Shown: positions 26,452-34,454, counted from the first letter of the stretch. The stretch is DNA of 50,675 bases from Pseudomonas sp. (GCF_002796985.1 NZ_PEKX01000013.1:1-50675), one strand, 5' to 3'. Notes: a model not told the origin generated them from the sequence alone. Program-made: numbers and translations.

Positions 26452-27375
26452 TCAATAACCGGCCTGGCGATCCACGGTGTGCAGCAGCTCGCGGCCATCC
26501 AGGTCGCGCAGGATGTTCTGCGCCACCACCGCCGCACCGCCTTCCACCTGCATGGTGCTGGCGATGTGCGGGGTGACCCACACCTGTGGGCGCGACCACA
26601 ACGGATGGCCCTCGGGCAGCGGTTCGTGCTGGAACACATCGAGAATCGCCGCGCCGACCTGCCCCGCGTCCAGCGCTGCGACCAGATCAGCCTCCACCAC
26701 ATGCTCGCCGCGGCCGACGTTGATCAGCCCGGCGCCCCTGGGCAGTTGCGCCAGCGTTTCGCGGTTGAGGAGGCCGCGCGTGCTGTCGGTCAGCGGCAGC
26801 AGGTTGACCAGGATGTCGCACTGCGCCAGGAAGCTCGGCAGCTCCTCGGGGCCGGTGTAGGTCTTCACCCCGTCGATCTGCCGCGCGGAGCGGTTCCAAC
26901 CCAGCAGCTGGAACTTCAGGTGACGCAGCTGCGCGAGGCAGGCCTGGCCCAGTTGGCCGAGGCCCATCACGCCGACCCGGCTGGTGGCAGCCGGGAGGAT
27001 GCTCAGTGGCTCCCATACCTGCGCCGCCTGGGCGGCGCGGTAGGCCGGCATTTCGCGGTGCAGCGCCAGTGCCGACATCACCACGAACTCGGCCATGATG
27101 TCCGCCAGGGACTCGTCGACCATGCGCACCAGCGCCACCGATTCGGGGATCTTCGCCAGATCGAACTGATCCACCCCGGCGCCCGCCGCGAACAGCACGC
27201 GCAGGCCGGTGTAGCGCTCTAAATCGGCAACCGCCTTCCAGGTCAGCAGGTAGGTGACACGCGCCGGGTCGACCGCCTCGAAGCCTTCGACAAATTCAAG
27301 GTCGGGTATCTGGGCGGCCAGCAGGGCTCGCCATTTGTCCGCGTGTTCGGGTTCGGCGTTGTAAAGAAAGATCAC
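26452..27375 (-). CDS. ghrA: Glyoxylate/hydroxypyruvate reductase A
   Basis: This 307-residue NAD(P)-dependent D-2-hydroxyacid dehydrogenase reduces glyoxylate to glycolate and hydroxypyruvate to D-glycerate. The Rossmann loop is GVMGLGQLGQACL (about 145-157). Other family marks are NLLPLTDSTRGLLN, the catalytic-Arg segment LINVGRGEHVVE, and the catalytic His in VTPHIASTMQ. The length and N-terminus (MIFLYNAEPEHADKWRALL) fit GhrA rather than the longer GhrB/SerA types. It appears to be a single gene; the next gene upstream starts past a 126-base gap. Confidence 0.9.
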   Translation of the reverse strand: MIFLYNAEPEHADKWRALLAAQIPDLEFVEGFEAVDPARVTYLLTWKAVADLERYTGLRVLFAAGAGVDQFDLAKIPESVALVRMVDESLADIMAEFVVMSALALHREMPAYRAAQAAQVWEPLSILPAATSRVGVMGLGQLGQACLAQLRHLKFQLLGWNRSARQIDGVKTYTGPEELPSFLAQCDILVNLLPLTDSTRGLLNRETLAQLPRGAGLINVGRGEHVVEADLVAALDAGQVGAAILDVFQHEPLPEGHPLWSRPQVWVTPHIASTMQVEGGAAVVAQNILRDLDGRELLHTVDRQAGY

Positions 27376-27501
27376 GTCCTGTTCCTCGCTCTTGTTCTTC
27401 GCACGTCCGGCCAGTTAACCAGCCGGCCAGCACGAGGAACACCACGGGCAGCCGACTGCGGGCCCGCAGACCGAAGCGCCTGGCGCCCCCAAGACCCTCC
27501 C

Positions 27502-27975
27502 TTACTCCCTGCGCCACCATCTGCCGCGCCGCTCTTCGCGCATCAGTTTCGGCACGTCCGCCATTGGTACCCAATATTCGCCCTGCCAATCCAGCACCGC
27601 CACCGGCCGCCCTTCCCCCTTGGCCTGCAGACGCTTGGGTAGGCCCACAGCCGCCCGCCCCTGATCCCTGAGAACCGGCAGCACATGGCCCGTAAGCCAT
27701 TGGCGCAACGCCCGATGCTCAGGGTCACGAAAACGGTTCAGCACGTAGAAAGCGCCATAGTCACTGACCAGCAGCACGTCTTCCTCCCCGCTGCCCGTCA
27801 CCAGGCGCGCTTCGCGGAAAAGATCTTCATCCATTCGCAGGACATAGGCGTCGACCCGCTCGCGAATCAGATAGCCCAGCTCGCGGGCGACCAACCAGGG
27901 CTGGTTGTCGATCAGCACGCCGCGCAGGGAGCGGTTGTAGCGGTGAAAAACAGTGGGAACGTAGATGTCGTCCAT
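27502..27975 (-). CDS. BRO-N domain protein (phage antirepressor-like)
   Basis: This 157-residue protein has a Bro-N domain: VLIDNQPWLVARELGYLI (strand-turn-helix), LVSDYGAFYVLNRFRDPEHRALRQWLTGHVLPVLRDQG. Such domains bind DNA and are found in phage antirepressors. The C-terminal third (GEYWVPMADVPKLMREERRGRWW) is Arg/Trp-rich and shorter than phage KilA-C or Ant C-domains. A C4-type antisense RNA lies upstream, as in the immI region of phage P1, and a segment complementary to its loop is in the leader at 27988-27996. The protein is probably a domesticated or remnant phage immunity gene. Confidence 0.82.
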   Translation of the reverse strand: MDDIYVPTVFHRYNRSLRGVLIDNQPWLVARELGYLIRERVDAYVLRMDEDLFREARLVTGSGEEDVLLVSDYGAFYVLNRFRDPEHRALRQWLTGHVLPVLRDQGRAAVGLPKRLQAKGEGRPVAVLDWQGEYWVPMADVPKLMREERRGRWWRRE

Positions 27976-28036
27976 GGAAGCTGACCCAGATGGTTGTGTA
28001 TGGGAGCCTCCTCATCCGTCGCCAAACAGATTGGGA

Positions 28037-28110
28037 GGCGAAACCGTGCAGGGTTGGCGAACCGGCAACCATCATCCGGCAGACCCGAAGGTCTCCCTGC
28101 ACGGCCCGCC
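28037..28110 (-). ncRNA. C4-type antisense RNA upstream of the BRO gene
   Basis: On the minus strand this 74-base segment folds into a closed three-helix form. The outer stem is GGCGggCCGTGCAGGG with CCCTGCACGGtttCGCC. Inside are a hairpin AGACC-TTCG-GGTCT and a hairpin closed by CCGG...CCGG with the loop ATGATGGTTG. This matches the shape and core bases I know from C4/CI antisense RNAs of P1 and P4. The second loop (GATGGTTG) is complementary to CAACCATC in the BRO leader, about 15 bases before the ATG, and GGGAG in the first stem can pair with CTCCC farther up the leader. It should repress BRO expression (inference). Confidence 0.68.
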
Positions 28111-28476
28111 ATAGCAAAACACTGCACCCGCAAAAATACGGTGCAGGGCCTGTCAGCGCAGGTCGCGTGATTGGTTGAGACAGGTCGCCAAACCCGTTCC
28201 CCTGTCGCTTTCACAGGGGCCGGGCGAGGTTATGGGGAAGGTTTGCGCCGGTCAAGCGAGGACTGCTTGGCGTTTACCAGGGCGCTTTATCCCGCAGGAG
28301 GCTGCAACGGGAAGGTACGGTCCGCTTCCGCTCCGAAGCGGACCGTCGTATCGGGCAGCGATCAGCTGTCAGCCGCCCGACGTCCAGCCGGCACATCGAG
28401 CGCGCGGGCACCCTGTCGCCCACGCGCCTTGCCAGCGTTTTGCGTAGTGGGCGACAAGATGCTGCGCGTACTGGGT
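28111..28476. other. Intergenic region between C4 RNA and proQ-like gene, with two dyads
   Basis: No gene is supported. There is a perfect 12-bp-arm hairpin at 28317-28346 (ACGGTCCGCTTC / GAAGCGGACCGT, six-base loop), whose half-site resembles the GTCCGCTT elements at 31.4-32.9 kb, and a 10-bp inverted repeat at 28414-28423 and 28447-28456 (TGTCGCCCAC / GTGGGCGACA) just after the ProQ gene stop. Either may end ProQ transcription. A plus-strand frame over this region and the ProQ gene is a shadow. Confidence 0.5.
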
Positions 28477-28989
28477 TCAGTCCGCGGTCTGCTCCACCGC
28501 CGGATCGGCGGCAGGTGCCGCTGGAGCGCTGGCTTTGGCCTTCGAACGATTTCGTCGGTCCTGGCTGCGCTGCCGCGCCGCTTGCTGCTTCGCATACTGC
28601 GCCTGGGCTGCCGTCACGGTGCCCACCGCTTGACCGTTCAAGTCCAGGCGCGGCGCATTCTCCACCATGCAGGCCCAGTATCGAGCGCCCCGGCACCAGG
28701 TAGCGATGCCCAGCTTGAGCTGTTCGCTGGTGACGCCAAGCAGCTCCAGGTGCAGCTCGGCATCCTTGAAAATGCCCTCCTTGAGCGGAACCTTGGGGGC
28801 CGGATTGACCGGGAAGGCCATTGGAAAGTGCTTCTGCAATCGCCAGATTGCTTCCACCGCGGGGTCCTGCTCACGAGGCTTCGCCTGTGGCGGGGATTTC
28901 CGCTTGGGGCGCACCGCGCTATCGGTCTTTACCTGCTCTTTTTCAGCCCGCAGGCGGTCACGTAGCTCAGCTAGTTGTTCAAAACCCAT
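28477..28989 (-). CDS. ProQ/FinO family RNA chaperone
   Basis: The 170-residue protein has a basic, Lys/Arg/Gln-rich N-terminal tail, a central ProQ/FinO fold (about 45-125: AIWRLQKHFPMAFPVNP, VPLKEGIFKD, LGVTSEQLKLGIATWCRGARYWACMV, the last being the family signature) and a low-complexity Ala/Lys tail. The family binds 3' hairpins of sRNAs and mRNAs and tunes their stability. Two DNA segments in this neighbourhood, the BRO gene and the C4 RNA, are RNA-regulated phage-type elements, but co-function is only a thought. It is on the minus strand alone. Confidence 0.88.
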   Translation of the reverse strand: MGFEQLAELRDRLRAEKEQVKTDSAVRPKRKSPPQAKPREQDPAVEAIWRLQKHFPMAFPVNPAPKVPLKEGIFKDAELHLELLGVTSEQLKLGIATWCRGARYWACMVENAPRLDLNGQAVGTVTAAQAQYAKQQAARQRSQDRRNRSKAKASAPAAPAADPAVEQTAD

Positions 28990-29075
28990 TGTTCAATTCA
29001 CAGCTTCGAGGTTGATGGCGAGGCACAAGGTTATTCGATGCAGCCCTTCGGAGCACCTGAATCAGGATAAATCGT

Positions 29076-29181
29076 CGCTGATTTCCCGATGGCTGGCTGA
29101 AAACCGTGCCGCGATCAGCGCCTATGACGACCGCGCGCAAGCCCTTGGAGTGATCACGGCGCCTCTGGTTCCTCGGTGCCG
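29076..29181 (+). pseudogene. Possible relic of a CcdA-type antitoxin (C-terminal part only)
   Basis: The plus-strand translation SRWLAENRAAISAYDDRAQALGV (bases about 29087-29152) is very close to the C-terminal toxin-binding tail common to CcdA antitoxins (ERWLAENR..I.AYN.R....G). The upstream part has no recognisable ribbon-helix-helix domain, and the end (ITAPLVPRCRYKLK) departs from the usual FSDGLR.F, so it is truncated or frameshifted. No ccdB toxin follows, because the TauE gene ends there on the other strand. It is probably a scar of a lost toxin-antitoxin pair. Confidence 0.45.
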
Positions 29182-29949
29182 CTACAAGCTGAAATAGCGG
29201 CCAATCAACGTCAATCCGCTGGCCAACACCAACCAGGTCACCAACCGTATGAAAGCCTCGCGGGACAGCCGCCGCATCAGCCGTCGCCCCGCCCAAAGGC
29301 CAACCCCCATCACCGGCAACAACGCCAGCGCAAGCATCAGCAAAGCGCTGTCGGCATACACCCCGGCCAACAGGAACAGCCCCAGCCGCACCACCGTACT
29401 GCAACTGATCAGCGCGCTCTGGGTGGCGCGGGCCTGTTCGCTGGAGGCCAGCCGCGCATTCAGGTACAGCGCATAGAGAAACCCTCCGCTGCCAAACAAG
29501 GCACCGAACAATCCGCCCAGCGTGCCCGCCGGCAGCGCCCACCAGGCATTCAATTGCTCGGGCCGTGCTTTCACCGCCAGGCTATAGAGCGCATAGCTGC
29601 TCACGAACAGCCCCATCAACAACAGCAACACAGCGGACTTCAGCTGCAGCAAAAACACCACGCCCGCGGTGCAGCCCACGGCCATGCACGGCAGCAGTCG
29701 CAGCAGTTCGTTTCGCGCGACCGCCTTGCGCGCGGGCAGCCAGTTGCCAAAGGCGGCGATGAAATCCAGCAATACCAAAAGCGGGATGATCCGCGACAGC
29801 GGCATGAAGTGAATCAGCACCGGCCCGGCTACCAGCGCCGTGCCGAAACCGGCAATGCCAAACACCACATAGGCCGCGGCGATACCCAGCCCGATGACCA
29901 GCCAATCGATGGTGGAGAAAGGCAGCAACGCAAGAACCGAAGCCAGCAT
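29182..29949 (-). CDS. TauE/SafE family membrane transporter
   Basis: The protein (255 residues from the ATG at 29949) has about eight membrane helices and the duplicated TauE pattern: VFGIAGFGTALVAGPVLIHFMPL in the first half and GTLGGLFGALFGSGGFLYALYL in the second. The family exports sulfite, sulfoacetate or other small organic anions. I prefer 29949 because the upstream ATG at 30000 adds a non-hydrophobic leader and would use up nearly the whole divergent promoter. The divergent LysR gene next door is its likely regulator. Confidence 0.85.
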   Translation of the reverse strand: MLASVLALLPFSTIDWLVIGLGIAAAYVVFGIAGFGTALVAGPVLIHFMPLSRIIPLLVLLDFIAAFGNWLPARKAVARNELLRLLPCMAVGCTAGVVFLLQLKSAVLLLLMGLFVSSYALYSLAVKARPEQLNAWWALPAGTLGGLFGALFGSGGFLYALYLNARLASSEQARATQSALISCSTVVRLGLFLLAGVYADSALLMLALALLPVMGVGLWAGRRLMRRLSREAFIRLVTWLVLASGLTLIGRYFSL

Positions 29950-30051
29950 GGGGAAACCCGTCGTGAAGGTAGGGGCACAGGTTAGCCAAGACGAAGCCAT
30001 GCCGACTAATATGCAAAATTGCCAGCAGCCATCTCAAAAAGAGATTGCACC

Positions 30052-30945
30052 ATGACCTCCATTCGCCAGTTGCGTTACTTCGTCGACATTGTCGAGTACG
30101 GGAGCTTTACCGCCGCCGCCGAGCATCTGTTTATCGCCCAGTCCGCCCTCAGCCGGCAGATCAAGGAGCTGGAGCAGCACCTGGGCACGCCGCTGTTCGA
30201 GCGCACCGCGCGCCAACCAAGGCTGACGCCCGGTGGCCAAGCCTTTTACGACCGCGCCCGCAAGCTGCTGGCCGATCTCGACAAAGCCGAGCGCCTGACC
30301 CGGGAAGTTGGCCAGGGCCTGCGCGGCAGCCTGCGCCTCAACCACTCCAGCACCGTGCCCATTACCGGCCTGTTGCTGGAGCGCATCGGTGCCTATTTGA
30401 ACGACAACGCCGATGTTTCCCTTGAAATCGCCCAGCAGTCTTCCGAAGCCCAACTGCAGGACATCGCCGAAGGCAATCTCGATATCGGCTTGCTGCGTTT
30501 GCCGGTGCTGCGCCAACACGATGGCGTGGATATTCACCCGCTGTTCGAGGAACCCCTGTACCTCGCCGTTGCGGCGCAACACCCGCGCGCGCAGCTGGCT
30601 AGCGTGCAATTGGGCGAGCTTTGCGAAGAGCGTTTCATCTCCATCCCCCACGGCCAGCGTGGCGGCCTGAGCTATCAGTCCGCGGCGCTGTGCATGCAGG
30701 CCGGCTTCTTTCCCCGTGCTGCGCAAGTGGTGTCGCGCAAGACCACTCAGTTGCAATTGATCCAGGCCGGTTTTGGCGTGGCGCTATTGCCCGAGAGCAT
30801 GCGCGCCTTGGCCCATGAGTCGGTGGTGTTCGTGCCGCTGGAAGATAAGGGCTGCATCACCACCGTGGCATTGGCGTGCGCACGCGGGAAGCGGGAAATG
30901 GCGAGGCAGTTTGTGCAGGTGATGAGGGGCGATGATGCAGGCTAG
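30052..30945 (+). CDS. LysR family transcriptional regulator (divergent from TauE)
   Basis: This 297-residue protein has the LysR winged helix (MTSIRQLRYFVDIVEYGSFTAAAEHLFIAQSALSRQIKELEQHLGTPLFER) and a LysR_substrate domain with the CynR/CatM-like strand pattern (LDIGLLRLPVL, LYLAVAAQHP, GFGVALLPESM). It starts about 100 bases from the divergent TauE start, a standard LysR-target layout, so it probably controls that transporter. AAAGAG lies upstream of the ATG at 30052. Confidence 0.9.
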   Translation: MTSIRQLRYFVDIVEYGSFTAAAEHLFIAQSALSRQIKELEQHLGTPLFERTARQPRLTPGGQAFYDRARKLLADLDKAERLTREVGQGLRGSLRLNHSSTVPITGLLLERIGAYLNDNADVSLEIAQQSSEAQLQDIAEGNLDIGLLRLPVLRQHDGVDIHPLFEEPLYLAVAAQHPRAQLASVQLGELCEERFISIPHGQRGGLSYQSAALCMQAGFFPRAAQVVSRKTTQLQLIQAGFGVALLPESMRALAHESVVFVPLEDKGCITTVALACARGKREMARQFVQVMRGDDAG

Positions 30946-31435
30946 GCCCAGAGACGGAAGCTGGATGGGTGCGCTAGAGGTATGCCTTACCCGGCATCGA
31001 GCGAATCCCGAGCCCCCCCGGAACGGCTGGCCCGCCCGCTGGCGGAATTTCACCCCTGCGTATCGCAAACGCGCGGGGCATGTCGGGCACTGCCATTCTG
31101 CTGTCGGGGTGTTGCGACGCTTTAGGTTTGCACTGGCGCTTGTTGGCTTGCCAGCGAAGGGGAACCTTTGGATGCTACCGACTCTGAGCGGACTTCTCAG
31201 CCGCAGAATCAGGATGGCTCAAGGGGATACCGGCATCAAAGATGGCGACAGCAATATGTGTGCGAACTTTCAACTTCCCCAAGTGGCTTAGAAAAATCTG
31301 CATAACGCCATCCAGGAAGATAAAATCACTCACAGAAATCCTTGGATTTCAGGACGTGATTGGATATTGATAGCCATGCAAACGACGAAACGACCTGACC
31401 GCCCGCTTCTGGGCGTTGGTTGTCTGTCGAACCGG
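30946..31435. other. 490-base intergenic region with a 38-bp symmetrical dyad
   Basis: I see no convincing gene in either direction. At 31324-31361 there is a nested dyad: AATCAC, five bases, GAAATCC, TT, GGATTTC, five bases, GTGATT, exactly symmetrical about 31342.5. At 31385-31400 is a half-element GCCCGCTTCTGGGCG of the dyad family described at 32213-32270. The dyad is downstream of the GFA gene on its strand and could be a terminator or a regulator site. Confidence 0.5.
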
Positions 31436-31837
31436 TTAGGTGCTCTTGGGCCAGGAGTCTTGAAACACGAACCAGGAAGCTTGGCTGCTGACATGAACAT
31501 GCTTCTGCCTGGACGGCATGAAGGCCGTGTCCAACGTGCCAAGGGCTATCGAAACCCAATCGGAAAAATCCCCTTGGCTTTTTGACCAGAACAGGGACGA
31601 ACCACAGTTGGCGCAGAACTGGCGTGTGACCCCTGCCGACGATGAGTAGGGCTTGAGCTCATCGTTGCCGGCCACGATCCGTAGATCACCGCGCGGCACG
31701 CTACCGTAGCTGGCGAACGCCGCACCGTGGCCTTTCCGACACTGGCCGCAATGGCAGTGGCTGACAGCCTTTGGTGGCGTTGCCACTTCATACCTGACAG
31801 CTCTGCACAAGCAGCTGCCTTGGAAAACTTCAGACAT
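31436..31837 (-). CDS. Second GFA family zinc protein
   Basis: This 133-residue protein has GSCLCRAVRYEV, SHCHCGQCRKGHGAAFASY and RQFCANCGSSLFW, the full set of GFA zinc cysteines, then a C-terminal PSRQKHVHVSSQASWF stretch typical of the family. The start at 31837 fits the family N-terminus (MSEVFQGSCLC); the longer frame upstream is intergenic repeat DNA. It is the last of three small minus-strand genes at 31.4-32.7 kb separated by related dyad elements. It differs clearly from the GFA protein at 23.8 kb, so it is not a recent duplicate. Confidence 0.87.
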   Translation of the reverse strand: MSEVFQGSCLCRAVRYEVATPPKAVSHCHCGQCRKGHGAAFASYGSVPRGDLRIVAGNDELKPYSSSAGVTRQFCANCGSSLFWSKSQGDFSDWVSIALGTLDTAFMPSRQKHVHVSSQASWFVFQDSWPKST

Positions 31838-31941
31838 TTCGCCATCGATCCTTGAATGGGAGCGGCAGCTTAAATAGAGCGTTGCCGCATGTCGAACTGA
31901 CGTTCCCATACTTCCGCTAACGACCCATAGCGGACGCCCGC

Positions 31942-32139
31942 TCAATGGGCGCTGCGATAAATGAGCCAGGTAATGAACGCTACGAATGGAGCGAATAGAA
32001 CCAAGCCGCCGACCACGACTGCCCAGCCCCAGGCGAAGCCGCTTTCTCCCCTGAACCGGCCACCGCTCAGAAAGCGCAATAAGCGGACACCGATGCGGTG
32101 TGCCAGATAGCTGAGTATGAAGTCTTCGAGGAAGTCCAT
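31942..32139 (-). CDS. Small hypothetical membrane protein (65 aa)
   Basis: The sequence begins MDFLEDFILSYLAHRIGVRLLRFLSGGRF and ends with one strong membrane helix (about 39-60: AWGWAVVVGGLVLFAPFVAFITWLIY). The amphipathic N-terminus and single helix resemble many short Pseudomonas inner-membrane proteins. No domain is recognised and the ribosome site is weak. Its stop lies right before a GTCCGCT-type element. Confidence 0.5.
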   Translation of the reverse strand: MDFLEDFILSYLAHRIGVRLLRFLSGGRFRGESGFAWGWAVVVGGLVLFAPFVAFITWLIYRSAH

Positions 32140-32212
32140 CTGATATCTAGGTGCGTGATTTCCAAGTGGGCGAATGGAGTAAAGCTCAGCTTTGAGGTGA
32201 TCGGCGGTGGCC

Positions 32213-32270
32213 GCCCGCTTCTGGTCGATTTTTGCCTCTGACGAGAGGCCGCTACCGACCCAAAGCGGAC
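32213..32270. repeat. 58-bp imperfect dyad element (GYCCGCTT family)
   Basis: The ends GCCCGCTTCTGGTCG and CGACCCAAAGCGGAC form an imperfect inverted repeat around an inner hairpin CCTCTGACGAGAGG. Related pieces lie at about 32810-32850 (CTGACGAGAGGCAGCTTCCG), 31914-31936 (CCGCTAACGACCCATAGCGG), 31387-31400 and 28317-28346. Each sits next to a gene boundary. Similar elements are scattered in Pseudomonas genomes; I do not know a name. Confidence 0.65.
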
Positions 32271-32290
32271 GGCCCTCGCATCGACAACAC

Positions 32291-32725
32291 TCAGCGCGCT
32301 TGCTTTGGCTGTCGCAACCACGCAAACAAGCGCAAGGCATCACTTTTTACCAGTAGCGCCATCGCCATTAAGCAGGCAGATGTCAGAGACAGCCCCTCAA
32401 CAAGAACGGTGGGGTTGCTCTCCTGGTGGCTATGAATACGGACGAGTTGATGGAGGACGGTGCTCGCATACAGCTGAGTAGGGAAACACAGCAGGATCAT
32501 GCAAGTTCGCCGAACGAAGACATGCAGCCGGCTCAGACGCGCCGGGACAATCGCCGGAAGCCAAACAGGTAGGCTGAATACGACCGCCATCGCCATCCAG
32601 ACAGCAATGGCGCTCCGTGAAGTCTGCGGCTCGACAGCAAAAGTGAACGTGACCCCGAGGATTGCGAAATAGCCTCCGATGGCGCACGCGAGAAGCAGCA
32701 AGGTGATTCGGGCTGAGTTGGACAT
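32291..32725 (-). CDS. Hypothetical membrane protein (144 aa, about four helices)
   Basis: The sequence shows hydrophobic segments at about residues 7-30 (TLLLLACAIGGYFAILGVTFTFA), 39-60 (AIAVWMAMAVVFSLPVWLPAIV), 72-90 (RTCMILLCFPTQLYASTVL) and 108-125 (LSLTSACLMAMALLV). No known domain is recognised. The ATG at 32725 gives the first membrane helix right at the N-terminus, and the longer frame upstream crosses the terminator of the antiporter gene. Base composition here is lower in GC than in the neighbours, so it may be a recent arrival. Confidence 0.6.
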   Translation of the reverse strand: MSNSARITLLLLACAIGGYFAILGVTFTFAVEPQTSRSAIAVWMAMAVVFSLPVWLPAIVPARLSRLHVFVRRTCMILLCFPTQLYASTVLHQLVRIHSHQESNPTVLVEGLSLTSACLMAMALLVKSDALRLFAWLRQPKQAR

Positions 32726-32880
32726 TTCTCTACCGACCAGCGAGAAGTGCTGACAAGTTGGCGAGTGAAGCACAGGTGCCATGTTTGCGCTGTGTTCAAT
32801 GTCCGCTCCTGGGCGATAGCAGCCCCTGACGAGAGGCAGCTTCCGCCCCCACAGCGCACATGCCTGTGTGATTGGAACGA

Positions 32881-32914
32881 AAAAAAGGCGAAGCCACCTG
32901 GTTTCGCCTTTTTT
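32881..32914. terminator. Bidirectional intrinsic terminator
   Basis: A-run, stem GGCGAAGCC / GGTTTCGCC (one G-T wobble, four-base loop), T-run. It works on the minus strand for the antiporter gene (stop at 32934) and would also block plus-strand reading. This is the clearest intrinsic terminator in the window. Confidence 0.9.
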
Positions 32915-32933
32915 GTCCTGGGCCGCGAGTGGG

Positions 32934-34406
32934 TCAGGTGAGGGACAGTGCCCCGGTCGACAGCAGATAGGTCGCATAGACGCCGGCACACACGACTGAC
33001 AGCGCCAGGACGACTTCCACGGGTTTGAAGATCTGTGCGCCCTTCTCTTTCCGCGCCCAGATGTAGAAGGCGATGCCTAGCGCGTAGAGGATCATCGACA
33101 ACAGCAGGTATTCCAGGCCGGCGGCATAGACCAGCCAGGCGCCGTAGAGAGTGGCCAGGGCGCCGATGACGATGTCGCGGGTAATCGCGCGGCCTTCACC
33201 GGCTTCGTAACCGTCCTTTTGCAGCGCCACTTTGAGGGCATACAGGCCGCTGAGGAAGTACGGAATCAGGATCATCGAGGTGGCCAGCAGGAGCAGCGCA
33301 AGGTAACCGGCCTGCTCGAAGTGGGCGATGATCAGGAACAGCTGGGTCAGGCCATTGGTGAGCAACAGGGCATTGACCGGCGCCTTCCTGGCGTTTTCCT
33401 TGCCGAGGAACTTCGGCATGGTGCCGTCCTTACCGGCGGTATAGGCGGTTTCGGCCGACAGCAGGGTCCAGGCCAGCAGCGCGGCACCCACGGAGACGAT
33501 GAGGCCGATGTTCATCAGCGCGGCGCCCCAGGGGCCGACGGCAGCGGCCAGTACACCGGCCGTGGAGGGGTTCTTCAGTTGCGCCAGTTCCGGCTGCGAA
33601 AGCACGCCCAGGGACAGTACCGAAGCCGCGACGAACAGCAGGATGGAGACGAAGAAGCCGATCATGGTGGCCTTGCCGACATCGGATTTTTTCGCGGCGC
33701 GCCCGGAATACATCGAGGCGCCCTCGATACCGATGAATACCCAGGTGGTCACCAGCATGATGCCTTTCACCTGGTCCATCACCGAGCCGAGAGTGGCGTT
33801 GCCCCAGAAGTCGATCTTGAAGGTTTCGACCTTGAACGCGACGGCGACCAGCACGAGAAACATGACCAGCGGAACCAGCTTGGCGACGGTGCCGATCAGG
33901 TTGAGCAGCGCGGCGGTCTGTACGCCCCGGCAGATCAGGAAGTGCAGGCCCCAGAGCAGGATCGAGCTGATGATCAGCGCAGACAGCGTGGTGCCGTCAC
34001 CAAAGAAGCCGAGAGCGCCGAAGGAGCCGAGCGCCGAGCAGATCACCACGTAGTAGGACACGTTGCCGATCCACGCGGAAATCCAGTAGCCCCAGGCGGA
34101 GTTGAAGCCCATGTACTCGCCGAAGCCGGCGCGGGCATAGCCATAGACACCGCCTTCCACTTCGCTCTTGCGGTTGGCCAGGGTCTGGAAGACGAAGGCG
34201 AGCATCAGCATGCCGACAAAGGTAATGCCCCAGCCGATCAGGATGGCGCCGGCACCGGCCTTGGCTGCCATGTTCTGCGGTAGGGAAAATACACCGGCAG
34301 CGACCAGCGCACTGACGACCAGTGCGGTCAGGGCCGGAAGTTTGAGTTTGCCTTCGGTCTGGGCAGTCGTGGCTGCCGAGATGGGTTTACTTGTGTCAAC
34401 GGTCAT
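32934..34406 (-). CDS. Basic amino acid/ornithine APC antiporter (ArcD-like)
   Basis: The 490-residue APC-superfamily transporter has 12-13 membrane helices. Marks of the basic amino-acid antiporter group are ALTALVVSALVAAGVFSLPQNMA (helix 1, unwound GXXS-like), GYARAGFGEYMGFNSAWGYW, GIMLVTTWVFIGIEGASMYSGRAAKKSDVG and LLSAETAYTAGKDGTMP. Such proteins exchange arginine, ornithine, lysine or polyamines. It is followed by a strong terminator and preceded, 48 bases away, by the racemase-like gene, so the two form an operon for a basic amino acid. Ornithine is the best guess from the racemase family. Confidence 0.9.
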   Translation of the reverse strand: MTVDTSKPISAATTAQTEGKLKLPALTALVVSALVAAGVFSLPQNMAAKAGAGAILIGWGITFVGMLMLAFVFQTLANRKSEVEGGVYGYARAGFGEYMGFNSAWGYWISAWIGNVSYYVVICSALGSFGALGFFGDGTTLSALIISSILLWGLHFLICRGVQTAALLNLIGTVAKLVPLVMFLVLVAVAFKVETFKIDFWGNATLGSVMDQVKGIMLVTTWVFIGIEGASMYSGRAAKKSDVGKATMIGFFVSILLFVAASVLSLGVLSQPELAQLKNPSTAGVLAAAVGPWGAALMNIGLIVSVGAALLAWTLLSAETAYTAGKDGTMPKFLGKENARKAPVNALLLTNGLTQLFLIIAHFEQAGYLALLLLATSMILIPYFLSGLYALKVALQKDGYEAGEGRAITRDIVIGALATLYGAWLVYAAGLEYLLLSMILYALGIAFYIWARKEKGAQIFKPVEVVLALSVVCAGVYATYLLSTGALSLT

Positions 34407-34454
34407 GGAATTTCTCCTTAACCATATAAAGCGGGAGGTGTTCCCAAGTGTCAG

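Noticed and set aside
27912..28214. Minus-strand frame resembling short Ash-like proteins overlapping the C4 RNA
   Set aside because: The similarity is expected from the conserved RNA itself; there is no good ribosome site, and the frame overlaps the BRO start. It is kept only as an alternative reading.
28171..28965. Plus-strand 264-codon frame over the ProQ gene
   Set aside because: It is antisense to a clear ProQ/FinO gene and has no domain.
31380..32860. Integron cassette array with attC sites
   Set aside because: The dyads lack the RYYYAAC / GTTRRRY core sites, and no integrase is present.
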